NCBI GenBank assembly: GCA_910588745.1
Contig: CAJURK010000053.1
Location: 1-20,196 of the forward strand
Reading direction: 5' to 3'
DNA length: 20,196 nt
Source: an uncultured Dorea sp.
GTDB lineage: Bacteria; Bacillota; Clostridia; Lachnospirales; Lachnospiraceae
The notes beneath the pieces are model-generated. The model was not told the origin of the DNA. It was given only the letters and a program-made list of their open reading frames with translations, and did not search any database. Each line of letters begins with the position of its first letter. The first letter of the stretch is position 1. Both the position numbers and the translations under genes were made by a program. Shown here one piece after another: positions 14,103 to 20,196 of this stretch.

Positions 14103-16433
14103 AGTCTTGTTTCCTTCCTTTCCTGATTGTTCCATTGAAACATTGATATTTGCAGGCTTAACCTTTTTATCCCTGCCGGCGTCATACAGCTTGCAGAAAT
14201 TCAGCCTCAGCGCGTTTGAAACAACGCAAAAACTTGAAAGGCTCATTGCCGCCGCGCCAAACATAGGGTTTAAGGTCAGGCCAAAATGCACAAATGCTCC
14301 CGCTGCCAGCGGTATTCCGATAATGTTATAGATAAACGCCCAGAACAGATTCTCATGGATATTGCGAAGCGCCGCCCGGCTCAGCCGGATCGCCGCCGGG
14401 ACGTCGCTTAACCTGCTCTTCATTAAGACCACGTCCGCCGCGTCAACCGCAACGTCGGCCCCGGCCCCGATGGCAATTCCCATATCCGCCCTGGTAAGCG
14501 CCGGGGCGTCGTTGATTCCGTCCCCCACCATAGCGGTTCGTCCCTGCTCCTTTAAGCTGCATATCACTTGTTCCTTACCGTCGGGAAGTACCCCTGCAAT
14601 CACTTCATCTACTCCGGCCTGCTTCCCGATCGCTCTTGCGGTACGCTCATTATCCCCTGTCAACATAACCACATGGATTCCCATGTCCTGAAGCTGCTTC
14701 ACCGCCTGCCGGCTGTCCTCTTTGATCGTATCCGCAACGGCGATGATGCCAAGCAGGCGTCCCTCAGCCCCGAACAACAGCGGCGTTTTCCCGTCCTCCG
14801 CCAGTTTCTCCGCCCGCTGTTTCATCTCCTCCGATACCGAAAGTTCCTTTCCGATAAACGACATACTTCCGCCGATCAAAGACTTTCCGTCCAGGACTCC
14901 CGATAGCCCGTTTCCCGGAAGCGCTGTGAAATCTGTCGCCTCCGCCGCCTCCAGAGACAGTTCCTTTCCCTTTTTCAGCACGGCCTTAGCAAGGGGATGC
15001 TCGCTCTTTGCCTCTAAGGCAAGCGCCATCTGAATCAGTTCCCTCTCGGAAACTCCCGGAGCCGGCGCCACATCCGTCACCACCGGTTCTCCGCTGGTAA
15101 TTGTCCCGGTTTTATCCAGAGCCACAATCTGTATTTTCCCTGTCTCTTCCAGGGAAACCGCCGTTTTAAACAGAATACCGTTTTTCGCCCCAAGACCGTT
15201 TCCTACCATAATGGCAACCGGAGTTGCAAGCCCCAGCGCGCAGGGACAGCTAATCACCAAGATCGAGATCCCCCTTGCCAGCGCATAGGCGAATTCTCTT
15301 CCCAGCAAAAGCCAAACAATGGTCGTAATCACTGCAATCGTTATTACGATCGGCACAAATACCCCGGATACCTTATCCGCAATCTTGGCAATCGGCGCTT
15401 TCGTTGCCGCCGCATCGCTGACCATCCTGATAATCTGGGACAGCGTCGTATCCTCTCCTACCCGGGAAGCTTCGCATTTTAAAAATCCGGACTGGTTTAT
15501 GGTCGCCGCGGAAACTAAGTCTCCTTCCGACTTATCCACCGGAATACTTTCTCCGGTCAAAGCCGCTTCATTTACCGCGCTGGCGCCTTCCATCACAATA
15601 CCGTCCACCGGTATATTCTCCCCTGGGCGCACCACAAAGATATCTCCCTTTTTCACCTGCTCTACCGGCACGGTCTGCTCTATGCCTCCCCGAACCAATA
15701 CCGCCGTCTTCGGAGCCAGCTTCATCAGGCTCTTTAAAGCGTCCGTAGTCTTTCCCTTGGATCTTGCCTCTAACATCTTGCCAACTGTAATCAGCGTCAG
15801 GATCATCGCCGCAGATTCAAAATAGAACTCGTGCATATATTTCATCACAGCGTCCATATCCCCATGAAGCTGGGCGTCTGTCATCATAAACAGCGCGAAC
15901 ACGCTCCACAGGAAAGATGCCATCGAGCCAAGAGCCACTAACGTATCCATATTCGGTGCCCTGTGCCACAAGCTCTTAAAACCGCTGATAAAAAACTTCT
16001 GGTTGATTACCATAACAATGCCGGTCAGCATAAGCTGCAAAAGCCCCATAGCCACATGGTTGTGTTCAAACCATTCTGGCACAGGCCACCCCCACATCAT
16101 CGCCCCCATGGAAAAATACATAAGAACGGCCAAAAAACCAACGGAGGAAATCAGCCTTTGTTTCAGAACCGGAGTCTCCCGATCCTGCAAAACATCCTCC
16201 TCAGCCCCGCGCGCAGCGCTGGTTCCCCCTTCTTTTCCCTTTACCGAAGCCCCATATCCGGCCTCTTCCACCGCCGAAACAACGCTCTGCGAAGACGCGC
16301 TTCCCTCTACGCCCATGGTATTGGTCAGCAAACTGACCGAACAAGACGTTACTCCCGGAACTTTCGATACTGCCTTTTCTACCCGGGCGCTGCAGGCAGC
16401 GCAGCTCATTCCCGTAACTGTATATTGTTTCAT
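13893..16433 (-). CDS. copA: Copper-translocating P1B-type ATPase CopA with C-terminal CopZ-like domain
   Basis: This 846-aa Cu(I) exporter of the cytoplasmic membrane has an N-terminal heavy-metal-associated domain (1-65, GMSCAACSAR with C11-x2-C14). Eight membrane segments follow, with actuator TGES (293-296), the ion-binding CPC motif (396-398), phosphorylated Asp440 in DKTGT, the EHPLAKA nucleotide loop and GDGIND. The last transmembrane segments carry the Cu(I)-type YN and MSLSS motifs. Beyond the usual end, a linker leads to a second HMA domain (last 69 residues, GMMCGHCEARV). That domain could also be translated alone from an internal ATG. The ribosome site is AAGGGGG. The start is 26 bp after csoR, in one operon under CsoR control. 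Confidence 0.95.
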   Translation of the reverse strand: MKQYTVTGMSCAACSARVEKAVSKVPGVTSCSVSLLTNTMGVEGSASSQSVVSAVEEAGYGASVKGKEGGTSAARGAEEDVLQDRETPVLKQRLISSVGFLAVLMYFSMGAMMWGWPVPEWFEHNHVAMGLLQLMLTGIVMVINQKFFISGFKSLWHRAPNMDTLVALGSMASFLWSVFALFMMTDAQLHGDMDAVMKYMHEFYFESAAMILTLITVGKMLEARSKGKTTDALKSLMKLAPKTAVLVRGGIEQTVPVEQVKKGDIFVVRPGENIPVDGIVMEGASAVNEAALTGESIPVDKSEGDLVSAATINQSGFLKCEASRVGEDTTLSQIIRMVSDAAATKAPIAKIADKVSGVFVPIVITIAVITTIVWLLLGREFAYALARGISILVISCPCALGLATPVAIMVGNGLGAKNGILFKTAVSLEETGKIQIVALDKTGTITSGEPVVTDVAPAPGVSERELIQMALALEAKSEHPLAKAVLKKGKELSLEAAEATDFTALPGNGLSGVLDGKSLIGGSMSFIGKELSVSEEMKQRAEKLAEDGKTPLLFGAEGRLLGIIAVADTIKEDSRQAVKQLQDMGIHVVMLTGDNERTARAIGKQAGVDEVIAGVLPDGKEQVICSLKEQGRTAMVGDGINDAPALTRADMGIAIGAGADVAVDAADVVLMKSRLSDVPAAIRLSRAALRNIHENLFWAFIYNIIGIPLAAGAFVHFGLTLNPMFGAAAMSLSSFCVVSNALRLNFCKLYDAGRDKKVKPANINVSMEQSGKEGNKTMTKTMKIEGMMCGHCEARVKKVLEGLAEVESAQVSHEEGAAVVTLNAQAADDLLKKTVEDQDYKVISIE

Positions 16434-16459
16434 GTTCTTTCCCCCTTCTATAAAACCTA

Positions 16460-16765
16460 TTATCTCATAAGCTTCTGTATGGTAGCCACAAGCTCATCCA
16501 CCACCTCATCCTTTCCCTCTCTGATATCTCTCGCCACACAGGAATGGATATGATTTGACAGCAGTTCTTTGTTAAATGAATTCATAGCCGCATTTACTGC
16601 CGACGACTGGATCAAAATATCATTACAGTAGGCGTCATGCTCAATCATCGCCTGAAGCCCCCTCACCTGGCCTTCAATCCTCCGGAGCCGGTTCAACAGC
16701 CGCTTCCTCTGCTCTTCTGAACGCTCTGTAGTCTTTTCATGGCAGCATGATTTCTCTTCGTTCAT
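16460..16765 (-). CDS. csoR: CsoR-family copper-sensing repressor
   Basis: This 101-aa all-helical protein is a Cu(I)-responsive repressor that leaves DNA on binding copper. The ligand set is exactly spaced as in characterised CsoR: Cys47, His72 (25 residues on) and Cys76 (in NHIHSC). The N-terminal helix carries RLRRIEGQVRGLQAMI, the conserved DNA-contacting stretch. An extra CCHE near the N-terminus could also bind metal. AAGGAGA precedes the ATG at 8 bases. It is the first gene of the csoR-copA operon, behind a promoter with two palindromic operators (16847-16885). Length and motifs argue against FrmR or RcnR subtypes, which lack this Cys/His/Cys pattern. Confidence 0.95.
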   Translation of the reverse strand: MNEEKSCCHEKTTERSEEQRKRLLNRLRRIEGQVRGLQAMIEHDAYCNDILIQSSAVNAAMNSFNKELLSNHIHSCVARDIREGKDEVVDELVATIQKLMR

Positions 16766-16846
16766 ATGAAACTCTCCTTACATTCTAGTATAATACTTCT
16801 ATGTTACGATATACCGGTCGGTCTTCCACGTCTATCAGATAATTAA

Positions 16847-16863
16847 ATACCCTATCAGGGTAT
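16847..16863. promoter_or_regulatory. CsoR operator 1
   Basis: ATACCCTATCAGGGTAT is a palindrome with 7-bp arms, matching the ATACCC...GGGTAT type of CsoR box. It lies just downstream of the -10 of the csoR-copA promoter. Confidence 0.8.
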
Positions 16864-16892
16864 ATAATATACCTTGATAGGGTATTTGTCAA
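16864..16892 (-). promoter_or_regulatory. csoR-copA promoter
   Basis: On the minus strand, TTGACA (16887-16892) and TATTAT (16864-16869) are exactly 17 bp apart. One CsoR box overlaps the spacer and the other abuts the -10, an arrangement that lets the repressor block RNA polymerase. Confidence 0.85.
16869..16885. promoter_or_regulatory. CsoR operator 2
   Basis: ATACCTTGATAGGGTAT is a near-palindrome and a relative of operator 1, with one arm mismatch pair. It occupies the spacer between -35 and -10. The centres of the two boxes are 22 bp apart, about two helical turns. Confidence 0.75.
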
Positions 16893-16920
16893 TAGCATTC
16901 CATTATCATTAAAACTTTAT

Positions 16921-17607
16921 TCAGCCTTTCAGCAGCTCTGCCATTGTGGTTCCTTCTCCGGCAAGATTTTCAAAATCTTTTACAAACACGTCAACCGCCG
17001 CTGTTACAGCCGCATGATTTACAAATTTATCCATTACGGCCGGGGCAACCGTTGCGCCGCCTACTCCATATTTACAAAGTTCCAGCACCTGCTGAGAGTT
17101 CTTAAAACTTGCCGCAAGCACCATCGTCCCGAAACGATTTGCCGCAAGGATATCCTGTATCTCTTTCGTAACGTGAATACCGTCATACCCCATATCGTCA
17201 ATCCGGTTAATATATGGCGCCGCATAAGAAGCTCCGCTTTTTGCCGCCAGATACGCCTGCATCGGCGTATAAATCGCCGTGCCTGTCGTGCGGATTCCCT
17301 GCGTTTTCAAAAGCTTCATCGCCTTAAATCCTTCGGGAATGCATGGAATCTTTACAAAAGTCGCTTCTCCAAAAGCTTTTACGATTGCCTGCGCGTCCCG
17401 AACCATGCCCTCTGCGTCCATCGCAATCGCCTGTACATGCAAATCCGCCTCCCTTCCGATAAACCCGCGGATCTCCTTAAGTACGTCATAAGGCTCTCTG
17501 CCCGTCTTCGCCAAAATCGACGGATTTGTCGTCACTCCGTCAATGGGATATAAATCGTACAATCTTCGGATTTCCCCCATATCAGCATCATCAATCAATA
17601 ATCTCAT
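16921..17607 (-). CDS. fsa: Fructose-6-phosphate aldolase / transaldolase-like protein
   Basis: I took the ATG at 17607 (MRLLIDDADMGEIRRLYDLY), which follows AAAGGAG, over a frame extending to 17667. The 228-aa product is a TIM-barrel Schiff-base aldolase of the small transaldolase family. VTTNPSI (25-31) is the family signature, Lys86 in TFVKIP is the Schiff-base lysine, and APYINRIDDMG and VLAASFKNSQQ are conserved barrel strands. Members either cleave fructose-6-P to dihydroxyacetone and glyceraldehyde-3-P or act as transaldolases; sequence alone does not decide. It is probably soluble. A good promoter lies upstream. No terminator is seen before the csoR promoter. The symbol is provisional. 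Confidence 0.88.
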   Translation of the reverse strand: MRLLIDDADMGEIRRLYDLYPIDGVTTNPSILAKTGREPYDVLKEIRGFIGREADLHVQAIAMDAEGMVRDAQAIVKAFGEATFVKIPCIPEGFKAMKLLKTQGIRTTGTAIYTPMQAYLAAKSGASYAAPYINRIDDMGYDGIHVTKEIQDILAANRFGTMVLAASFKNSQQVLELCKYGVGGATVAPAVMDKFVNHAAVTAAVDVFVKDFENLAGEGTTMAELLKG

Positions 17608-17711
17608 CGTTCCCGCTCCTTTCGCCCGTCTAGAAATTCTATATCCATTCGGGCCGTCTATTCTCACTTTGCAGAAAGCGCAAAGCCCGGGAATAAATCC
17701 CCTGTATTTTC

Positions 17712-17740
17712 ATGCTAACACAAATATGGTACCCTGTCAA
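17712..17740 (-). promoter_or_regulatory. Promoter of the aldolase gene
   Basis: On the minus strand, TTGACA (17735-17740) and TAGCAT (17712-17717) are 17 bp apart, about 105 bp upstream of the chosen ATG. The -35 is perfect. Confidence 0.65.
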
Positions 17741-17763
17741 AAGCCCTGCTTTAGTGAATTTTC

Positions 17764-17792
17764 TTGATATATCCAAAAATATGCTTTAAGAT
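17764..17792 (+). promoter_or_regulatory. Putative promoter of the unrecognised plus-strand gene
   Basis: TTGATA (17764-17769) and TAAGAT (17787-17792) are 17 bp apart, about 90 bp upstream of the ATG at 17884. The match is moderate. Confidence 0.45.
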
Positions 17793-17848
17793 AATAGTAT
17801 CCGGCAAACGCAGCTTTTCTGCCCGGTATACTTACCACACCCGTCAGC

Positions 17849-17867
17849 ACAGCGGCTGTACCGCTGT
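17849..17867 (+). repeat. Leader hairpin just before the ribosome site
   Basis: ACAGCGG-CTGTA-CCGCTGT is a perfect 7-bp GC-rich stem ending about 7 bases before the AGAGAAGGA ribosome site of the gene at 17884. It could affect translation or mRNA stability. Confidence 0.5.
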
Positions 17868-17883
17868 AGAAAGAGAAGGAACC

Positions 17884-18510
17884 ATGACTATAGCAACTTT
17901 CATAACCGACACGATTAAAAAAATAGAAACCCTTGGAATCCGCACTCCGGAAAACGTGGATCTCAACGCTGCTGCCGAAGGCATTCTCGGCATGCCGGAG
18001 GAAATATTAGAAGCGATGGAACCGGGCCAGATGATCGGAATGCTGTTTGCCGCCATCGGACACGGAATCTACGACTATACGGACTGGTCCTGGCAGCCTT
18101 CTTCGGACCAGGTCTATTCCTTCGACGTGGAAGCCTTTGACTGTTCCAATATGTATACCGCGTTCCTGCAGGGCATTTCTGCAATTACCCGGGGCGATCT
18201 GGAATTTACCGATGTTACAGAAGATTGCAGCAAAGTCGATTATGAAAAAGGATGCGGTATCCAAACCATACGCTTTCAGTGCAACGGGCAGGCTTACCAG
18301 TATGACGCGGCCGTCAACTACGACTGGTTTGATACCGGTATGCTCTATTTTATAAACCGGATGATAAAGGAAATGCATACAGGAAAATCTCTCTATGCTA
18401 TTTCTGACGGTTACCAGTGCTGCATCCTTTTCTATCAGACAGAGGAATGGAGCGAGCGGTTTCAGCAACTTTTTGGAATGGCGCCGGACGATCTCGGCAA
18501 GGAGATTTAA
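17884..18510 (+). CDS. Unrecognised acidic cytoplasmic protein
   Basis: I do not recognise this 208-aa protein. I chose the ATG at 17884 (MTIATFITDTIKKIETLG) because AGAGAAGGA precedes it closely; the longer frame from 17764 runs through the promoter and leader hairpin. The protein is acidic and rich in Tyr, Asp and aromatic residues, with no signal peptide or membrane segment. Notable stretches are DWSWQPSSDQVYSFDVEAFD, LQGISAITRGDLEFTDVTED and YDAAVNYDWFDTGMLYFINR. The look is that of a small alpha/beta protein of the SUKH/immunity or DUF type, but this is impression only. It has its own promoter and converges on the SorC fragment with only 5 bp between stops. Confidence 0.7.
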   Translation: MTIATFITDTIKKIETLGIRTPENVDLNAAAEGILGMPEEILEAMEPGQMIGMLFAAIGHGIYDYTDWSWQPSSDQVYSFDVEAFDCSNMYTAFLQGISAITRGDLEFTDVTEDCSKVDYEKGCGIQTIRFQCNGQAYQYDAAVNYDWFDTGMLYFINRMIKEMHTGKSLYAISDGYQCCILFYQTEEWSERFQQLFGMAPDDLGKEI

Positions 18511-18522
18511 CACTGTTAAATC
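18504..18522. repeat. Palindrome spanning two convergent stop codons
   Basis: GATTTAAC-ACT-GTTAAATC has perfect 8-bp arms. Each arm carries a TAA stop, of the unrecognised gene on the plus strand and of the SorC fragment on the minus strand. No T tract follows, so terminator activity is doubtful. Confidence 0.5.
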
Positions 18523-19067
18523 CCCAGCCTGTCCGCCATCTCCACAACGCTGACCATGGTACTTTGGTCTGTAATAAGCGTGTCCAGATACCTGCCATTT
18601 AACGCTCCTAGAATGGATGCCACTTTGTGGTCTCCATTCGCAATTCCCACAACATTTTTATGTTTTTTAATCTCTTCAAGGCTTACCTTGACAAACCTGT
18701 CGCACAAAGGATTTTTACTGAGATTCCCATATATATCATAAAAATTAGAGCAGATATCCCCGCACACATTATGATTCTTTAATTCCCGGACAGTATCCAG
18801 ATCATAACGCATACTGGAAATACTTGCGGCAGTATTCGGAGTCGGCCCAATTCCAACCAAAGTCAGATCCGATTCCCTTGCCCGATCCACAATTGCCGTA
18901 AACGTATTATCCCGCATAATGCTCTGGGCTGTCTCAGCGCTTTCACACATAAACGGCGCGTTTACCACGTAACCGGTACCTTTATATTTCCTAAGAAGAT
19001 TCTGGGCAATCGTATTTGGCTGCATCTGCATCCCAATCGTCCCCTGAGCCCCTAACAGCGTATACAC
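18516..19067 (-). CDS. SorC-family sugar-binding regulator lacking its DNA-binding domain
   Basis: This 183-aa frame starts at a GTG (19065-19067) without a clear ribosome site. It covers only the C-terminal effector domain of a SorC/DeoR-type sugar-responsive regulator: LLGAQGTIG, NAPFMCES, TLVGIGPTPNT, GDICSNFYDIYG and VVGIANGDHKVASILGAL, the last being the conserved effector-binding segment. Normal members have about 310-320 aa with an N-terminal HTH, so roughly the first 130 residues are missing. Upstream the frame continues only 12 codons before a stop and runs into the remnant of a dehydrogenase E1-beta gene. It is probably a nonfunctional relic; a truncated effector-binding protein is possible but less likely. 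Confidence 0.7.
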   Translation of the reverse strand: MYTLLGAQGTIGMQMQPNTIAQNLLRKYKGTGYVVNAPFMCESAETAQSIMRDNTFTAIVDRARESDLTLVGIGPTPNTAASISSMRYDLDTVRELKNHNVCGDICSNFYDIYGNLSKNPLCDRFVKVSLEEIKKHKNVVGIANGDHKVASILGALNGRYLDTLITDQSTMVSVVEMADRLGI

Positions 19068-19507
19068 TTCAATATCCCTGATATAATTGCTTCCATAATA
19101 TCTTTAATAGCCGCTTCAATTTTTTCAACAGTCGGAACCGCATTTCTCTCAAGTTCCCGGTTATACGGAATCGGAACATCCAAACCGCATACGCGTTTAA
19201 CCGGCGCGTCCAGATAATAAAACGCAATACTGTCGCAGATAACCGCCGACACCTCCCCGCCGATGCCCCCGGTAAGATTTGCCTAATGTACAGTCACAAC
19301 GCGCCCCGTTTTCCTGGCCGACCCGATAATCGTTTCCTTGTCAAGCGGACTCAGCGTTCTCAAATCAACAATCTCTACGTCAATCCCTTCTCCGGCAAGC
19401 TTGTCGGCCGTCTTCAAACACATCTGCACCATACGTCCGTATGTAATTACAGTTACGTCCTTCCCCATACGCTTAATATCCGCTTTACCTATCGGAATTC
19501 TGTACAG
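19052..19507 (-). pseudogene. Pyruvate/acetoin dehydrogenase E1-beta fragment with amber stop
   Basis: The minus strand from 19507 reads LYRIPIGKADIKRMGKDVTV, then YGRMVQM, IVDLRTLSPLDKETI and VVTVH, then TAG (19283-19285). In the same frame it continues ANLTGGIGGEVSAV, YYLDAPVKRVCGLDVPIPYN and EKIEAAIKDIMEA. This is the C-terminal transketolase-like half of the thiamine-dependent 2-oxoacid dehydrogenase E1 beta chain. The stop sits where the family has Glu (VHE), so one G-to-T change would explain it. The N-terminal half is absent (TAG at 19508-19510 abuts the fragment), and the natural C-terminus runs into the SorC remnant. A truncated, mutated relic. Confidence 0.85.
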
Positions 19508-19533
19508 CTATATTGAGGTGATATATTGAAGAC

Positions 19534-20109
19534 ATGTTTGAAAGGCATATCATCAGCGAAATTGAACGTTACGCTGTCAAAGACGGACCCGGAATCTCCG
19601 GCGGCGAAGCAGCCAGTCAGGGAGATTTTCTATCTATGCTTGCCAGAGAGTGCAGAATACAGCATATATCTACATGTATCGAAACCTGCGGATATGCCAA
19701 ATGGAATACATACGAGAAACTCCTTCCCTACATTGATTACTTTTACTATGATTTAAAAATGATAGATAAAGCCAAACATAAAGAAGCAACCGGCACGACT
19801 AACCGTCTGATCCTAGATAATTTCATAAAATTGACCGCCGCAGGAGCCAATGTTATTGTACGCATTCCCGTCATACCAGGAATCAACAATACCGGCAAAA
19901 ACATCTCGGACACCATTGCTTTTCTGCTTGCACACTCTCCCGGCTGTCATGTAAGCCTGCTCCCCTACCACCGTCTGGGGACGTCCAAATACGAAAAGCT
20001 TAACATGCATTACAGACTAAAAGAACTTGTTCCTCCTTCCCAGGAAGAAATGCACCGGTTAAAAGAACAATTTGTAAATAATGGCTTTTACGTAACAATA
20101 GGCGAATAA
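19534..20109 (+). CDS. Glycyl-radical-enzyme activase with internal deletion of its FeS cysteines
   Basis: This 191-aa frame starts at an ATG preceded by GAGGTGAT. The N-terminus (EIERYAVKDGPGI, 9-21) and everything from SGGE (22-25) onward match PflA-type activating enzymes: CIETCGYA, FYYDLKMID, VIVRIPVIPGINN, LLPYHRLG and the C-terminal helix. In the family, GPGI is followed by RT...C-x3-C-x2-C and often a ferredoxin insert before SGGE. Here GPGI joins SGGE directly. About 60-110 residues are gone, including all three radical-SAM cluster cysteines. The frame is preserved but the enzyme cannot build its cluster, so activity is very unlikely. It lies head-to-head with the E1-beta fragment; no glycyl radical enzyme is in view. 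Confidence 0.8.
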   Translation: MFERHIISEIERYAVKDGPGISGGEAASQGDFLSMLARECRIQHISTCIETCGYAKWNTYEKLLPYIDYFYYDLKMIDKAKHKEATGTTNRLILDNFIKLTAAGANVIVRIPVIPGINNTGKNISDTIAFLLAHSPGCHVSLLPYHRLGTSKYEKLNMHYRLKELVPPSQEEMHRLKEQFVNNGFYVTIGE

Positions 20110-20137
20110 TTTTAAAGGAACCAGTCTTTTTCTGAAA

Positions 20138-20196
20138 GGGGCTGTCGGGAAATAGATAGTTCCAAACAGGGGCAGGTGTGATTCGTACGAATCACA
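20138..20196. mobile_element. Possible insertion-sequence end (continues beyond window)
   Basis: From 20138 the sequence reads GGGGCTGTCGGGAAATAGAT, which resembles the terminal inverted repeats of several bacterial IS families that begin GGGGCTGTC/T. The perfect palindrome TGTGATTCGT|ACGAATCACA (20177-20196) follows 38 bases in and ends exactly at the window edge, so it may extend further. There is no transposase within view, so the call is tentative. It would fit the decayed genes beside it. Confidence 0.35.

Noticed and set aside
14100..14140. Programmed frameshift in copA as in E. coli
   Set aside because: The chaperone domain is in the same frame as the pump and no slippery heptamer is needed; an internal start is the simpler idea.
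19283..19285. UAG recoding (pyrrolysine) in the E1-beta fragment
   Set aside because: The gene is also truncated at both ends and the family residue is Glu, so a nonsense mutation is the simpler explanation.
1..20196. CRISPR array, tRNA or rRNA genes
   Set aside because: No regularly spaced direct repeats and no cloverleaf or rRNA core sequences were seen on either strand.

Overview
The window looks like the chromosome of an anaerobic, Gram-positive Firmicute of the class Clostridia, most probably a Lachnospiraceae-type gut anaerobe. The evidence is the HydF maturase of [FeFe]-hydrogenase, the DUF512 radical-SAM/PDZ protein, the fused homocysteine methyltransferase/MTHF reductase, a CsoR-CopA copper operon, a PRD antiterminator with a PtsG permease, strong AGGAGG-type ribosome sites and sigma-A-like promoters. 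The family-level placement is inference from gene content.

Layout. 1-471: decayed end of an ADP-ribose-related operon, with a partial excisionase-like HTH frame lacking a normal start, an unrecognised 69-aa ORF, and a 26-codon stub of an ADP-ribosylglycohydrolase. 468-2873 (minus): VWA protein, macro-domain protein with an extra C-terminal domain, and an HTH regulator fused to a complete desulfoferrodoxin-like module. 2874-3175: divergent promoter region with two CTACG...CGTAG palindromes. 3176-4396 (plus): hydF. 4502-9196 (minus): a run of five genes (metF-type fusion, DUF512 protein, zinc-ribbon membrane protein, DUF1905 protein, and an internally deleted rpe). 9542-10273 (plus): DUF554 membrane protein, with a clear terminator after it. 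10473-13650 (minus): PRD antiterminator and the PtsG-type EIICBA permease. The permease leader carries a promoter, a RAT-like antiterminator and an overlapping rho-independent terminator. 13893-16892 (minus): csoR-copA behind a promoter flanked by two CsoR-type operators. 16921-17607 (minus): fructose-6-phosphate-aldolase-like transaldolase. 17884-18510 (plus): an unrecognised protein. 18516-20109: a gene graveyard (SorC regulator without its DNA-binding domain, acetoin/pyruvate dehydrogenase E1-beta fragment with an amber stop, glycyl-radical-enzyme activase lacking its FeS cysteines). 20138-20196: a possible insertion-sequence end and a perfect 20-bp palindrome.

How it works together. Three regulatory circuits can be read from the DNA: copper-responsive CsoR control of csoR-copA, PRD-protein antitermination of the sugar permease, and (inferred) redox control by the HTH-desulfoferrodoxin protein of its own operon with macro/VWA genes and possibly of divergent hydF. 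The most unusual candidate is that last module, a putative iron/oxygen-sensing regulator heading an ADP-ribose-processing operon and facing a hydrogenase maturation gene. A second theme is decay: at least five genes or remnants are truncated, two of them by clean in-frame internal deletions that remove catalytic residues but leave the reading frame open.
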